A DNA stretch of 64,000 nucleotides from Hyphomicrobiales bacterium (GCA_002709005.1 PAPH01000012.1:1-64000), one strand, 5' to 3'; positions 34,261-43,140 are shown, numbered from the stretch's first letter. Notes: a model not told the origin generated them from the letters alone. Program-made: numbers and translations.

Positions 34261-34710
34261 TCACAGACCTTCGAGCGGCATGGTGTAGGTGGTCGCCGTC
34301 CCTTCCACGCAGATATCGCCGGCGCTATCGGTGACCGAGACCTTGAGCTGGCAGATAGGCTTGTCCGGGCGCACGGTTTCGACCTCGACCTTCCCGGTGA
34401 TCGTTTCGCCAACGCCGACGGCCTTCTTGAAATTAAGATTGGTATTCAAGAACACGGTCCCCGGCCCTGGAAGATCTTCCGCGACGACGGCATTGAGAAT
34501 GCCGGTGGTCACGCCGCCCTGCACGATCAGCTTGCCGAAAGCCGTCTTTTTCGCAAGTGCCTCATCGTAATGGACCGGATTGCGATCCCCCGTCATCGCG
34601 GTGAAGGCGTGGATATCGTCCAACTTCGTGGTGCGGCTGCGCTCCGCGCTCGCCCCCTGTTCCGGCCGTCCCTTGATCGTTCCGGCCCAGCCGTCCTTGC
34701 CTTCAGCCAT
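34261..34710 (-). CDS. MaoC-like hot-dog dehydratase/hydratase
   Basis: The 149-residue protein has the hot-dog hydratase 2 motif FTAMTGDRNPVHYDEALA near residues 37-54, where Asp and His are catalytic, followed by VQGGVTTGILNAVV. It would hydrate an enoyl-CoA or dehydrate a 3-hydroxyacyl-CoA. The ATG at 34710 has GAAGGAG upstream and overlaps the DUF35 gene end by eight bases. In this operon the 3-hydroxyacyl-CoA made could be the substrate of the thiolase-like aldolase candidate. Confidence 0.9.
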   Translation of the reverse strand: MAEGKDGWAGTIKGRPEQGASAERSRTTKLDDIHAFTAMTGDRNPVHYDEALAKKTAFGKLIVQGGVTTGILNAVVAEDLPGPGTVFLNTNLNFKKAVGVGETITGKVEVETVRPDKPICQLKVSVTDSAGDICVEGTATTYTMPLEGL

Positions 34711-35134
34711 TGTATGCTCCTTCATCTGCGGTTTCGAATGCCGGCAGCACGCGGCCGCCGATATTGGTGGGTTTCATATTGAGCCTGTCGCCGACGGCGG
34801 GTTCGCCCGCGCCAGTGAGAATGTGCGACAGCATGGTCGGCCCCTCGTCGAGTTCGACGAGCCCGACGACGTAGGGGGCCACCGGAGCCCATCCGGGATG
34901 GCCCGGTTTGTGGACGACCGAGAACGACTTGAGCCGGCCCCTGCCGCTTGCCTCTTCGAAGTGGAGCTTGTCGCTCCAGCAATGGGGACAGATCTCGCGG
35001 GGATAGAAGACCGCTTTCGAGCAGTCCTCGCAGCGCTGGATCAACAGCCGCCCCTCGGCGGCCGCCTTCCAGAACGGCTTGGTCAGTTCGATCTCGGTCG
35101 GACCGGGCACCTTGAGTTCGGAAAGATCGCTCAT
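34703..35134 (-). CDS. Zn-ribbon OB-fold protein (DUF35)
   Basis: The 143-residue protein has a rubredoxin-like zinc ribbon with C35, C38, C49 and C52 (RCEDCSK and ICPHCW) followed by an OB fold (GRLKSFSVVHKPGHPGW, PYVVGLVELDEG). DUF35 proteins are obligate partners of thiolase-like enzymes, as with Ltp2-type aldolases and archaeal acetoacetyl-CoA thiolase complexes. Its start overlaps the stop of the thiolase-like gene by four bases, which fits a stoichiometric complex. Confidence 0.92.
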   Translation of the reverse strand: MSDLSELKVPGPTEIELTKPFWKAAAEGRLLIQRCEDCSKAVFYPREICPHCWSDKLHFEEASGRGRLKSFSVVHKPGHPGWAPVAPYVVGLVELDEGPTMLSHILTGAGEPAVGDRLNMKPTNIGGRVLPAFETADEGAYNG

Positions 35135-36285
35135 TCGTCCGCTCCCAGCACCAGCGCTACCGCTTCGCTCATTGTCGCCCCGTTGCCGGTGGCGAGTGCG
35201 AAGCGCGGATTGTTGATCTGCCGCCCGGCGGCGGTGCCGCGCAGCTGGTGGACGGCCTCGACCACATGGGTCATGCCGCCAGCAAGATCCGGCTGGCCGT
35301 AGCCGATCTGTCCGCCATGGGTGTTCATCGGCTTGTCGCCGTCCGGCCCGAAATCATGCTCGCGCATGAAGCGGCCGAAACCGCCAGGTTCGCAAAGCCC
35401 CGAATCCTCGAGCGTCGCGGCGACCATGATCGTGTAGCAGTCATAGAGCGAGAGCAGGCTCATCTGGTCCGCCGTAACGCCGGCCTGCGCAAATGCCCGC
35501 TCCATCGAGGGCTTCAAAGGTCCCGATGTCAGGTTCGGCGCCTGGCTGACGGCGCGGTGGGTCACCTTCTCGCCGGCACCCAGCAGATGCACGGCGCGCG
35601 ATCCAAGCTCCTTCGCCCGTCTGGCCGAAGTCACGATCACCGCTTCCGCACCGGCCACCGGCATGACGATCTCGTAGAGATGCAGCGGCGAGGCGATGAG
35701 CGGCGAATTGAGAACATCCTCCACGCTCGCCGGCTTGCCGTAAAAGATAGCGTTCGGATTGCGCTGCGCATTGGCCCGCGCCCAGTGCGCGATCAGCGCG
35801 AAATCCTCGGCGCTCGTGCCGTATTTCGCCATATGCGCCTGCATCAGGAGCGCGTAGGAGATGTTGGCGCCCGACGCCCCGAAGGGAACGTCGAACTCGC
35901 GGATAGGATTGCGGTTGGCGCTGCGCGGGGCTTCCGGATTGCGATGGTTGCCGAGCACGCAGAGCACGGTTTCGCACATGCCCGCCGAGATCGCCGCCGC
36001 CGCCCGCCAGATCATGCCCGGCCCGGATGCGCCGCCCAAATCGACGACATTGGCCATCACCGGCTGCAGGCCGAGATACTCGGCCACCGTCGCCGGCACG
36101 TGCTGCGGTGTCTCGCCCACCTGAGGCCCGACGAGGAGACCGTCGATCGCATCCTTTTCGATCCGCGCATCAGCAAGTGCCCTGGCGCTGACCCGCGCCA
36201 ACATGCCAAGCGTCGTCTCGCCTTCCGTCTGGCGGACCGGTTTCAGTGACGCGACACCGATCAGCGCCGCCCTGGACCGGGTCAC
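35131..36285 (-). CDS. SCP-x/Ltp2-type thiolase-like protein lacking thiolase catalytic residues
   Basis: The 384-residue protein has a thiolase fold of the lipid-transfer (SCP-x) type, with LGGASGPGM near residue 83 and NTHGGQIGYGQPDLAGGMTH (split) near 330. The nucleophilic Cys expected near residue 88 is replaced (Ala/Ser/Gly region), and the GHP His motif reads GQP. Ordinary thiolysis is therefore unlikely. Relatives such as Ltp2 act as retro-aldolases with a DUF35 partner, which is encoded next. It overlaps both neighbours by four bases. Confidence 0.85.
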   Translation of the reverse strand: MTRSRAALIGVASLKPVRQTEGETTLGMLARVSARALADARIEKDAIDGLLVGPQVGETPQHVPATVAEYLGLQPVMANVVDLGGASGPGMIWRAAAAISAGMCETVLCVLGNHRNPEAPRSANRNPIREFDVPFGASGANISYALLMQAHMAKYGTSAEDFALIAHWARANAQRNPNAIFYGKPASVEDVLNSPLIASPLHLYEIVMPVAGAEAVIVTSARRAKELGSRAVHLLGAGEKVTHRAVSQAPNLTSGPLKPSMERAFAQAGVTADQMSLLSLYDCYTIMVAATLEDSGLCEPGGFGRFMREHDFGPDGDKPMNTHGGQIGYGQPDLAGGMTHVVEAVHQLRGTAAGRQINNPRFALATGNGATMSEAVALVLGADE

Positions 36286-38222
36286 AGTGCCACCCCCTCG
36301 CCCAACCGGGCGTATTCATTGAGACAGTTCGGGTTGGCGAGCGAGGCCTTGTTCTTGACCTCGAGCCCCGAGATCATCGCCTTGCAGGCGCCCTCCACCC
36401 GCTTGCCGTTGATCGTGTAGGGAATGTCGGCAACCGCGTAGATCGCCGCCGGCACATGGCGCGGCGAGCATTCCTTGCGCAGCATCGACCGGATCGAGGA
36501 CGCCAGTTCCGGCGTCGCGCATTGGCCCTCGCCCATCTTCAGGCAGAGCACGATTTCCTCGTCATTGTCGACCGGCCGGCCGAAGGTGATGCAGTCCTCC
36601 ACCTCGGAGAAGCGGTCGCAGACATTGTAGATGTCGGCGGTGCCGATGCGGATGCCGCCGGGATTGAGCGTGAAGTCCGAGCGCCCGTGGATCACCGCGC
36701 TGCCGTCGGCGTTCAGCGTCGCCCGGTCGCCATGGGTCCAGATCTCGGCCCGGTCGCCGAAATAGGTCTGGTGATAGCGCTCCTCGCCTCCCTCACCCCA
36801 GAAGGTGAGAGGCATGGAGGGAAACGGTTCGGTACAGACGAGTTCGCCGGCGCGTCCGACCACCGGCGCGCCACGCTCGTCGAGCACGTTGACCGCCAGC
36901 CCCAGCGCCCGCGTGGTCAGCATGCCCCGGCGTACCGGATGCAACGGCGAGCCGATCAGGAAGCAGCCGAGGATTTCGGTCCCGCCGGAGATCGAGGCGA
37001 AACCGAGATCGGATTTGATGGCCTCGTACATCCAGTCGTATTGGTGCGGCGCCACCGGACTGCCCGCGGACATCAGCCAGCGCAGAGAGGAGACGTCGGC
37101 CTCCCGCCCCGGCGCAAACCCCTTCTCGGCGAGCGTGGCGAGATATTTGGGCGAGATCCCGAGATGGGTGAGCTTCTCGGCCTCGACCATCCGCCACAAC
37201 GGCCCGCAGTCGACCCCGTGCTCCGTCTTCACGATCGGTGCCCCGTCATAGAGCCCGATCACGGCATCGCAGGCGAGCGCCGAGACCATCCAGTGATACA
37301 TCATCCAGGCGGCGTTCGAGTACCACATCAGCTTGTCGCCGGGACGCACGTCGCCATGCAGCATGTGCTCCTTGAGATGCTGCAGCAGCACCCCGCCGGT
37401 CCGGTGGACGATGGCCTTGGGTTTGCCGGTCGTCCCTGACGTGTAGAGGATATAGACCGGATCGTTGAAACCGACACGGGTGAATTCGAGCGGGCCGCCG
37501 CTGCCGAAATCGGCGTAGGAGACCACGGGGGCAGGCGCCTCGATCGCCCCCTCGCCGATCACGACGACCTGGCTCAGCCCCTCCATCCGTGCCGCCACTT
37601 CGGACAGCCGGTCGGATATGTCGATCTCCTTGCCGCCATAACGGATGCGCGGCTCGACGAAGAGAACTTTGGGGCGCACCTGTCCAATCCGGTCGGAAAT
37701 CGCGGCCCCGCCGAAATCCGGCGAGCAGGAGGTCCAGACCGCGCCGACAGCGGCGGTCGCCAAGAGCGTGACGAGGCATTCGATCCGGTTGGGCATCACG
37801 GCGGCAACCCGGTCGCCGGGCCTGACCCCAGCGGCACGCAGTCCGTTCGCCACCCGCGCGCTCTCGGCGCGCAACTGGTCGGCGGTCAGCTCGCGCCGGC
37901 CGCCCGCCTCGTCGCCCTCGACCACGACGACGGCATCGCCGGTTCGCTTGAGTAGGTTTTCGGCCAGATTGATTTTCGCATCGGGGAAGAAACGCGCGCC
38001 GGTCATCCAGTGCGCCGGGTCGGGCACGAAGGCCGCCTCCCCCTTCTCGCCGATCACGCCGGCGAAATCCCAGAGCTGCGACCAGAAGGCGCCGGGTTCC
38101 GCGATCGACCAGCGGTGCAGGCTCTCATAGTCGGAGGGCTCGAAACCCGCCTCCCGCGCAAATTTTGCCAGTGCCGATTGCTCCGCCATGGCCGCGCCTG
38201 GCGTCCACATGACTTCCGTCAC
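36282..38222 (-). CDS. acetoacetyl-CoA synthetase-like ligase
   Basis: The 646-residue adenylate-forming enzyme has ILYTSGTTGKPKAIVH (near residue 262), SPKYL, SISGGTEI and the C-terminal TINGKRVE with the catalytic Lys near 607. This sequence and the N-terminal WTPGAAM......F.REAGF pattern are those of acetoacetate-CoA ligases; another 3-oxo or branched acid remains possible given the operon. The GTG start at 38222 is preceded by GGGAGG six bases upstream and by a hairpin with a U7 tract. First gene of the five-gene operon down to the MFS carrier. Confidence 0.88.
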   Translation of the reverse strand: MTEVMWTPGAAMAEQSALAKFAREAGFEPSDYESLHRWSIAEPGAFWSQLWDFAGVIGEKGEAAFVPDPAHWMTGARFFPDAKINLAENLLKRTGDAVVVVEGDEAGGRRELTADQLRAESARVANGLRAAGVRPGDRVAAVMPNRIECLVTLLATAAVGAVWTSCSPDFGGAAISDRIGQVRPKVLFVEPRIRYGGKEIDISDRLSEVAARMEGLSQVVVIGEGAIEAPAPVVSYADFGSGGPLEFTRVGFNDPVYILYTSGTTGKPKAIVHRTGGVLLQHLKEHMLHGDVRPGDKLMWYSNAAWMMYHWMVSALACDAVIGLYDGAPIVKTEHGVDCGPLWRMVEAEKLTHLGISPKYLATLAEKGFAPGREADVSSLRWLMSAGSPVAPHQYDWMYEAIKSDLGFASISGGTEILGCFLIGSPLHPVRRGMLTTRALGLAVNVLDERGAPVVGRAGELVCTEPFPSMPLTFWGEGGEERYHQTYFGDRAEIWTHGDRATLNADGSAVIHGRSDFTLNPGGIRIGTADIYNVCDRFSEVEDCITFGRPVDNDEEIVLCLKMGEGQCATPELASSIRSMLRKECSPRHVPAAIYAVADIPYTINGKRVEGACKAMISGLEVKNKASLANPNCLNEYARLGEGVAL

Positions 38223-38233
38223 GTTCGTCCTCC

Positions 38234-38266
38234 CAAAAAAATCGGGCCTTGCCTCTCCGCAGGCCC
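38234..38266 (-). promoter_or_regulatory. terminator-like hairpin in the leader of the ligase operon (candidate attenuator)
   Basis: On the minus strand GGGCCT (38266-38261) pairs with AGGCCC (38249-38244) around an 11-base loop and is followed after GA by seven T residues (38241-38235), immediately before the GGGAGG ribosome binding site. A transcript started near the 38283 operator must pass through it, so early termination could set expression. On the plus strand it would have only a T4 tail and no gene to end. Confidence 0.55.
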
Positions 38267-38282
38267 TTTTAACCGGACGTTA

Positions 38283-38300
38283 TTTTGGGTATAACCAAAA
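38283..38300. promoter_or_regulatory. GntR-type operator between ligase and thiolase genes
   Basis: TTTTGGGTATAACCAAAA is an 18-bp palindrome with one mismatched pair. Its core shares TGG-TA/TAACCA half-sites with the sugar operon operators. A weaker related element, TGGTTGTTACAA, lies at 38309-38320. It stands between two divergent genes and could control both. Confidence 0.65.
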
Positions 38301-38344
38301 GTCAATATTGGTTGTTACAAGAAATCAGCCGGGAGGATTTTGCA

Positions 38345-39520
38345 GTGGATGACATCTTCATCGTGGGCGCGCTCCGCTCTGCCATCGGCAGCCTGGAAGG
38401 CACGCTCTCGCCCCTTTCCGCCGCCGAAATCGGCACCCAGGTAATCGCCGGCGTACTCACCGATACTGGGATCGACCCGGGTGCTATCGACGAGGTGATC
38501 GTCGGCCAGGTGCTGCAGGGCGGCGCGGGTCAGAACCCGGCCCGGCAGGCCGCGGTCAAGGCGGGCATTCCGGTCAACGTGCCGGCCATGACGATCAACA
38601 AGGTCTGCGGCGCCGGCCAGAAATCGATCCACCTCGCCGCCCAGGCGATCAAGGCGGGGGACGCCGGGGTAGTGCTCGCGGGCGGACAGGATTCAATGAG
38701 TCAGGCGCCCCATATCCTCCCGAAGGCGCGCTCGGGACAGAAGATGGGCGATGCTGCAGTCCGCGACATGATGATCCTCGACGGGCTCTGGGACGCCTTC
38801 CACGACATCCACATGGGCAGCACGGTCGAGACGCTCGCGCGCCGCTACCAGATCACCCGCGAGGACCAGGACCGCTTCGCGCTCGCCTCGCAGCAGAAGG
38901 CGCGAGCGGCTCAGGAAGCCAATGTCTTCGCTGACGAGATCGTGCCCGTCACCGTCCCGGGCAGGAAGGGCGACACCCTGTTCGACCGCGATGAACACCC
39001 GCGCCAGACATCGCTCGAAAAACTCTCCGCCATGCGCCCGGCCTTCGAAGAAGACGGCACTATCACCGCCGGCAACGCCTCGGGCATCAATGACGGCGCT
39101 TCCGCCGTGCTCGTCGCCAGCGGCCGCCGGGTAAAGGAGCTCGGGCTCACACCGATCGCACGCATCGCGTCCTATGCGAGCTTCGCAATGGAACCGATGA
39201 ACATGGGGCTCGGCCCCGTAGGCGCATCCAGACAGGCACTGCACAAGGCCGGCTGGTCGGTGGCCGATCTCGACGTCATCGAGGTCAACGAAGCCTTCGC
39301 CGCGCAGTCGCTCGCGGTTCAGAAGGAGATGGGCTGGGATCTGGATAAATGCAATCCGCATGGCGGCGCCATCGCGCTCGGCCATCCGCTCGCCGCCTCA
39401 GGCAACCGTATCGTCGTCACCCTGGTCCACGAACTCAAGCGTCGCGGGAAAGGCAAAGGTCTCGCCACCCTCTGCATCGGCGGCGGCATGGGTGTCGCGA
39501 TCTGCGTGGAAGCGGTCTGA
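38345..39520 (+). CDS. acetyl-CoA acetyltransferase (thiolase)
   Basis: The 391-residue thiolase has all catalytic residues: C88 in NKVCGAGQKS, H347 in GAIALGHPLAASG and C377 in LCIGGGMG. Length and motifs fit PhaA/AtoB-type biosynthetic or degradative acetoacetyl-CoA thiolases. It can cleave the acetoacetyl-CoA made by the divergently encoded ligase, giving acetyl-CoA. The start is GTG 38345, with GGGAGG eight bases before it; upstream codons overlap the operator. It is followed one base later by the convergent GntR gene. Confidence 0.94.
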   Translation: MDDIFIVGALRSAIGSLEGTLSPLSAAEIGTQVIAGVLTDTGIDPGAIDEVIVGQVLQGGAGQNPARQAAVKAGIPVNVPAMTINKVCGAGQKSIHLAAQAIKAGDAGVVLAGGQDSMSQAPHILPKARSGQKMGDAAVRDMMILDGLWDAFHDIHMGSTVETLARRYQITREDQDRFALASQQKARAAQEANVFADEIVPVTVPGRKGDTLFDRDEHPRQTSLEKLSAMRPAFEEDGTITAGNASGINDGASAVLVASGRRVKELGLTPIARIASYASFAMEPMNMGLGPVGASRQALHKAGWSVADLDVIEVNEAFAAQSLAVQKEMGWDLDKCNPHGGAIALGHPLAASGNRIVVTLVHELKRRGKGKGLATLCIGGGMGVAICVEAV

Positions 39521-39521
39521 A

Positions 39522-40214
39522 CTATTTGCGCGCGGCGTAGTCCATCGCGTCTTCCAGATGCGCCTTCATTGCCGCTGCGGCGCCTGCTTCGTCGCCCTTC
39601 GCCACGCAGTCGAGAATGCGCGTATGGCCTTCGAGCGCCTGCCTGAGCCCGTCCTTGGTCGCGAGCGTCACCTGACGCTCGGAGCCCGTGGCGGTCATGA
39701 CGAAATGGACGAGACTGTCGATCAGCGAATTGCCGGTACTCTCGCCGAGGATCCGGTGGAAATCCGCGTCCGCCTTGATCGCCTTTTCCGGGTCGTCGAT
39801 ATTGGCGGCCAGCGCCGCAACGCTCTCGCGCAGCTTTTCGACATGGTCGGGATCGATGGCCTTCGCCGCCAGCGCCGCGAGGTTGGGTTCGAACAGCATC
39901 CGGAGCTCGAAGACCTTGGCGACATTGTCGCCGTTGCCGCCAACCCAGGTTTCCAGCATGTGCCGCTCGCGGTCGGCGCGCGAACGCACGAAGGCGCCGC
40001 GGCCGGCATGAACCTCGATATATCCCTCGCGTTCGAGCGCCCTGAGCGCCTCGCGCAGGCTGATCCGGCTGATGCCGAACTGCTGGCACATGGTCCGTTC
40101 GCTCGGCAGCTTCTCGCCCGGCGGCAGGCCCTGTTTCTCGATCATCGTGCGGATCTGGTTGGCAACGTCCTGCCAGATCGACCGGCGCTCGATGGTCGCG
40201 AATAGGTCGGTCAT
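39522..40214 (-). CDS. FadR-subfamily GntR regulator (FCD domain)
   Basis: The 230-residue product has an N-terminal winged helix (residues about 10-78, KLPSERTMCQQFGISRISLREALRALEREGYIEV in two stretches) and an all-helical FCD domain with the metal-binding DADFHRIL and the His pair expected later (LEGHTRIL and KAHLEDAM). FCD regulators sense organic acids. Its start overlaps the molybdoenzyme stop by four bases, so it is made from that transcript. A GT-N3-AC palindrome fitting this subfamily lies at 43343-43357. Confidence 0.92.
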   Translation of the reverse strand: MTDLFATIERRSIWQDVANQIRTMIEKQGLPPGEKLPSERTMCQQFGISRISLREALRALEREGYIEVHAGRGAFVRSRADRERHMLETWVGGNGDNVAKVFELRMLFEPNLAALAAKAIDPDHVEKLRESVAALAANIDDPEKAIKADADFHRILGESTGNSLIDSLVHFVMTATGSERQVTLATKDGLRQALEGHTRILDCVAKGDEAGAAAAMKAHLEDAMDYAARK

Positions 40215-42517
40215 GTTTCCGGCCTCTCTCGCCCGATTCCGTCGGGCAATTTCTGATGGATATCGGGATAGGCCGATTTCGCCGCCTTTTCAACGAAGAC
40301 CAGGGCGGAATGCTGCGCCGGCGCGTGGCTGAGCGTGCTGGTCGGTACGTTGCTCGTCAGCACGTTCGGATTGCCGTGGAGGTCCCGCGAGCCCTTTCTG
40401 CTGCGCCCCTCCGGATTGTACCAGGCCCCCGTCGCCAGCGCGATCACCCCGGGCATCACGTGCTCGGTCAGCGCGGCCGTCGCCAGACACTCGCCCCGCT
40501 CGTTCCAGATCCGCACGGTGTCGCCGTCCCGGATGCCGCGCCCCTCTGCATCCTCCGGGTTCAGCCGCACCGGCTCACGACCCTTGATCTTCGAGCGTTT
40601 CGACACCCCCACACCGTCAAGCTGGCCGTGGAGACGGCTCGCCGGCTGCGGCGACACCATGTGAAGCTGCGCGGCTTCCGCTTTTCCTAACCATTCGCGC
40701 GGCTCTACCCAGCGCGGATGCGGATGCACGTCCTCATGTCGCGAGTTCGCGATGAAGCTCGACCAGATCTCGATCTTGCCGGACGGCGTCTTCAGCGGGT
40801 TCTTTGTCGGATTGCCGCGGAAGTCGGCGAACAGCGTGTAGGCCTGCTCGGGAATCGGAAGCTCGGCATAACCGCGCTCCCAGAATGCGGCGAAGGCCGG
40901 CAGCACCGCGCCAAGCGTCTCCAGCGCCCGGAAACGGTAGTCTTCGTAGATGTGCTCGAGCCAACCCATCTCGTCGCGGTTCTCGCCATAGGCCTCGATC
41001 GTGCCAAACCGTTGCGCGAGGCCCGAGAAGATGTCGAATTCGGAACGCGCATCGCCCAGCGGTTCGATCTGCTTGTGCATGGCGGCGGTGAATCGGTCCG
41101 TCGGCGATCCGGAAATGTCGTTGCGCTCGAAGGCCGTGGTCGCCGGCAGCACGATATCGGCGTGCCGTGCCGTCGCCGTCCACCAGATCTCGTTGACGAT
41201 GACGGTGCGCGGCTTGCGGAAAGCCTCCACCAGCCGGTTGAGATCCTGGTGGTGATGGAACGGATTGCCGCCGGCCCACCAGACGATGTCGATATCGGGG
41301 TAGACGAGGTCCTCACCATCGAAATGGATCTTGCCGCCGGGATCGAGCAGCATGTCCGCCGCCCGCGCCACCGGAATGAACCGTCCGAGCGGATTTTGCC
41401 CCGCCTTGAACCCCGGCGAGGAGATGGCCGGTCGCGGATCGCCGCGATTGCCCATGGAGCCGTAGCCGAACGAGACGCCGCGGCCCGGCAGTCCGATCTC
41501 ACCCAGCATCGCCGCGAGCGTGATCAGCATCCACAGCGGCTGCTCGCCGTTCTCCTGACGCTGCAGCGACCAGGAGGCGGTGAGGAAGACCGGATTGTCG
41601 GAGAGCTTTGCCGCCAGCTTGCGGATCGTGGCAGCGGGGATACCGGTGATGCCCGAGGCCCAGTCGGCATCCTTGCGGACCCCGTCGGACTTTCCGGTCA
41701 GATAGGGTTCGAAGGCCGCGTATCCGCTACAGAAGCGGTCGAGAAAAGCGTTATCGACCCGGCAGGTCCGCACCAGTTCGTAGGCAATCGCCAGCATCAG
41801 CGCCGTATCGGTGCCGGGGCAGATCTGCAGCCATTCATGCGCAGGCAGCCTTTCGCCCGAATCGTGGACCGGGCTCACGCAGATGATTTCGATGCCGCGC
41901 CGGCCCGCTTCCGTCAGCCAGTCGGCGGTGGCGTGATTGCCGGGACCGCCGGCGGCGATCTGGGCGTTGGACAGGTTGATGCCGCCGAAGAAGACGATCA
42001 CCCGCGCATTGTCGAGGATTGCCGGCCATTCGGTCGTCTCGCCGCCGAAGAGAATGCGGTTGTCGCCCACCACATGCGGGCAGATGGTCTGGCCTGCGGC
42101 GAAGGAATAGGTCTGCCTCTGGTCGACGAAGCCGCCGATCGTGTTGAGAAACCGCTTGAGGTGGGTGGACGCATGATGGAACCGCCCGGCCGAGCCCCAG
42201 CCGTAGGAGCCGGCGAAGATGCCTTCGTTGCCCTTGTTTGAAATCGTGGCGCGCAGTTCGCGCTCGATGTGGTCATAGGCGGTCTGCCAGTCGACCTCGA
42301 TGAATGCGCCCTCCCCCCGGTTTTCGCGATCACCCTCGAGCCACGCCTTGCGGATCGCCGGCCTGAGCACCCGCGTCGGCGCATGTATCGCCTCGGGCAG
42401 CCCGGCGATCAGCGGCGAGGGATTGCGGTCGCGAACGAACGGGTCGGTCGAGTCCACCCGGCCATCCCGGGTGGCAACGTGGACGAAGCCCCAATGGGTC
42501 GCCGATACATCGGCCAT
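40211..42517 (-). CDS. BisC/DMSO-reductase-family molybdopterin oxidoreductase, cytoplasmic
   Basis: The 768-residue enzyme has no N-terminal iron-sulfur Cys motif and no Tat signal, so it is cytoplasmic and of the biotin sulfoxide reductase type. GSYGWGSAGRFHHA (residues 103-116) places S109 as the molybdenum ligand, as in BisC, TorA and DorA. WWAGGNPFHHHQD, SGSPTDRF and the C-terminal dinucleotide-binding domain (GDTVRIWNERG, ALATGAWYNP) follow. It should reduce an S- or N-oxide. The substrate is unknown. It shares a transcript with the FadR-type regulator. Confidence 0.9.
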   Translation of the reverse strand: MADVSATHWGFVHVATRDGRVDSTDPFVRDRNPSPLIAGLPEAIHAPTRVLRPAIRKAWLEGDRENRGEGAFIEVDWQTAYDHIERELRATISNKGNEGIFAGSYGWGSAGRFHHASTHLKRFLNTIGGFVDQRQTYSFAAGQTICPHVVGDNRILFGGETTEWPAILDNARVIVFFGGINLSNAQIAAGGPGNHATADWLTEAGRRGIEIICVSPVHDSGERLPAHEWLQICPGTDTALMLAIAYELVRTCRVDNAFLDRFCSGYAAFEPYLTGKSDGVRKDADWASGITGIPAATIRKLAAKLSDNPVFLTASWSLQRQENGEQPLWMLITLAAMLGEIGLPGRGVSFGYGSMGNRGDPRPAISSPGFKAGQNPLGRFIPVARAADMLLDPGGKIHFDGEDLVYPDIDIVWWAGGNPFHHHQDLNRLVEAFRKPRTVIVNEIWWTATARHADIVLPATTAFERNDISGSPTDRFTAAMHKQIEPLGDARSEFDIFSGLAQRFGTIEAYGENRDEMGWLEHIYEDYRFRALETLGAVLPAFAAFWERGYAELPIPEQAYTLFADFRGNPTKNPLKTPSGKIEIWSSFIANSRHEDVHPHPRWVEPREWLGKAEAAQLHMVSPQPASRLHGQLDGVGVSKRSKIKGREPVRLNPEDAEGRGIRDGDTVRIWNERGECLATAALTEHVMPGVIALATGAWYNPEGRSRKGSRDLHGNPNVLTSNVPTSTLSHAPAQHSALVFVEKAAKSAYPDIHQKLPDGIGRERPET

Positions 42518-42693
42518 TCAGCTCTCTCCCGGCAAGCGGATCCGGATCCGCGCCGCCTCTTCACGCGAGAGGGAGGAATCAGTTCCCCGGCCCCGGCGCG
42601 GGAAGAAATGTAGGGGGAGAACTGTCCCGCCGGAAGGCATGGACGCCTCCAAACATGTCGACCGCAAGGAAATTCCTCCCCCTCGCCGCCGGC

Positions 42694-43140
42694 TTACGCC
42701 GCGGCGTTCTTCGTCGTGCCCTCGAACACCTCGTAGGGCGTTTCGGTCGGCCATTTCGGCCAGAGCGGCACGAGCATGATACCGGCGATCACCAGAAGCC
42801 GCAGCGTCTTGTCGCCTGTGTTGTGCACCCGGTGGGTCTCGTTCGGCCGCTGCAGCGAGCAGCCTCCCGCCACCAGCGGATAGCGCTTGCCCTCGAGTTC
42901 GAGTTCGCCCTGTCCGTCGAGCACGTAATAGGTTTCCTCGCAATTGTGCCGGTGCATCGGCGAGGCGTGACCGGGATCGATCTCGACGAGGCCCATGCAC
43001 AGCGTCTGCGCGCCGAGGCCGGTTTCCGGATAGACGAGCTTGAGGTCGCGGACGCCGCCGCCTTCCTGCTGCATCGGGGCACCGTCGAGGATCTGCTCCG
43101 GGGTGATGCTGACGATCTTGGGCTGTTCGGACGTGGTCAT
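42694..43140 (-). CDS. cupin-domain protein
   Basis: The 148-residue single-domain cupin has GHASPMHRHNCEETYYVLDGQGELELEG near residues 64-91 (cut here at motif ends) with His, His and Glu ligands, and PNETHRVHNTG as the second motif. The tail LVPLWPKWPTETPYEVFEG is unusual and may bind a partner or lid the pocket. The ATG at 43140 has GAGGAAG upstream. It is divergent from the enolase-superfamily gene across a 391-bp region with strong palindromes, and parallel to the molybdoenzyme gene. Confidence 0.85.
   Translation of the reverse strand: MTTSEQPKIVSITPEQILDGAPMQQEGGGVRDLKLVYPETGLGAQTLCMGLVEIDPGHASPMHRHNCEETYYVLDGQGELELEGKRYPLVAGGCSLQRPNETHRVHNTGDKTLRLLVIAGIMLVPLWPKWPTETPYEVFEGTTKNAAA

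Noticed and set aside
32580-34334. A 584-codon plus-strand frame over the GntR, MFS and MaoC genes
   Set aside because: It spans parts of three confident minus-strand genes and their spacer; no ribosome binding site or motif.
36282-38222. Acetyl-CoA synthetase as the identity of the adenylate-forming enzyme
   Set aside because: The C-terminal TINGKRVE and N-terminal pattern fit acetoacetate-CoA ligases better than the PKTRSGK type of acetyl-CoA synthetase.
38244-38270. Hairpin before the thiolase gene as a plus-strand terminator
   Set aside because: No plus-strand gene lies upstream; the minus-strand orientation has the better T tract and a gene to control.
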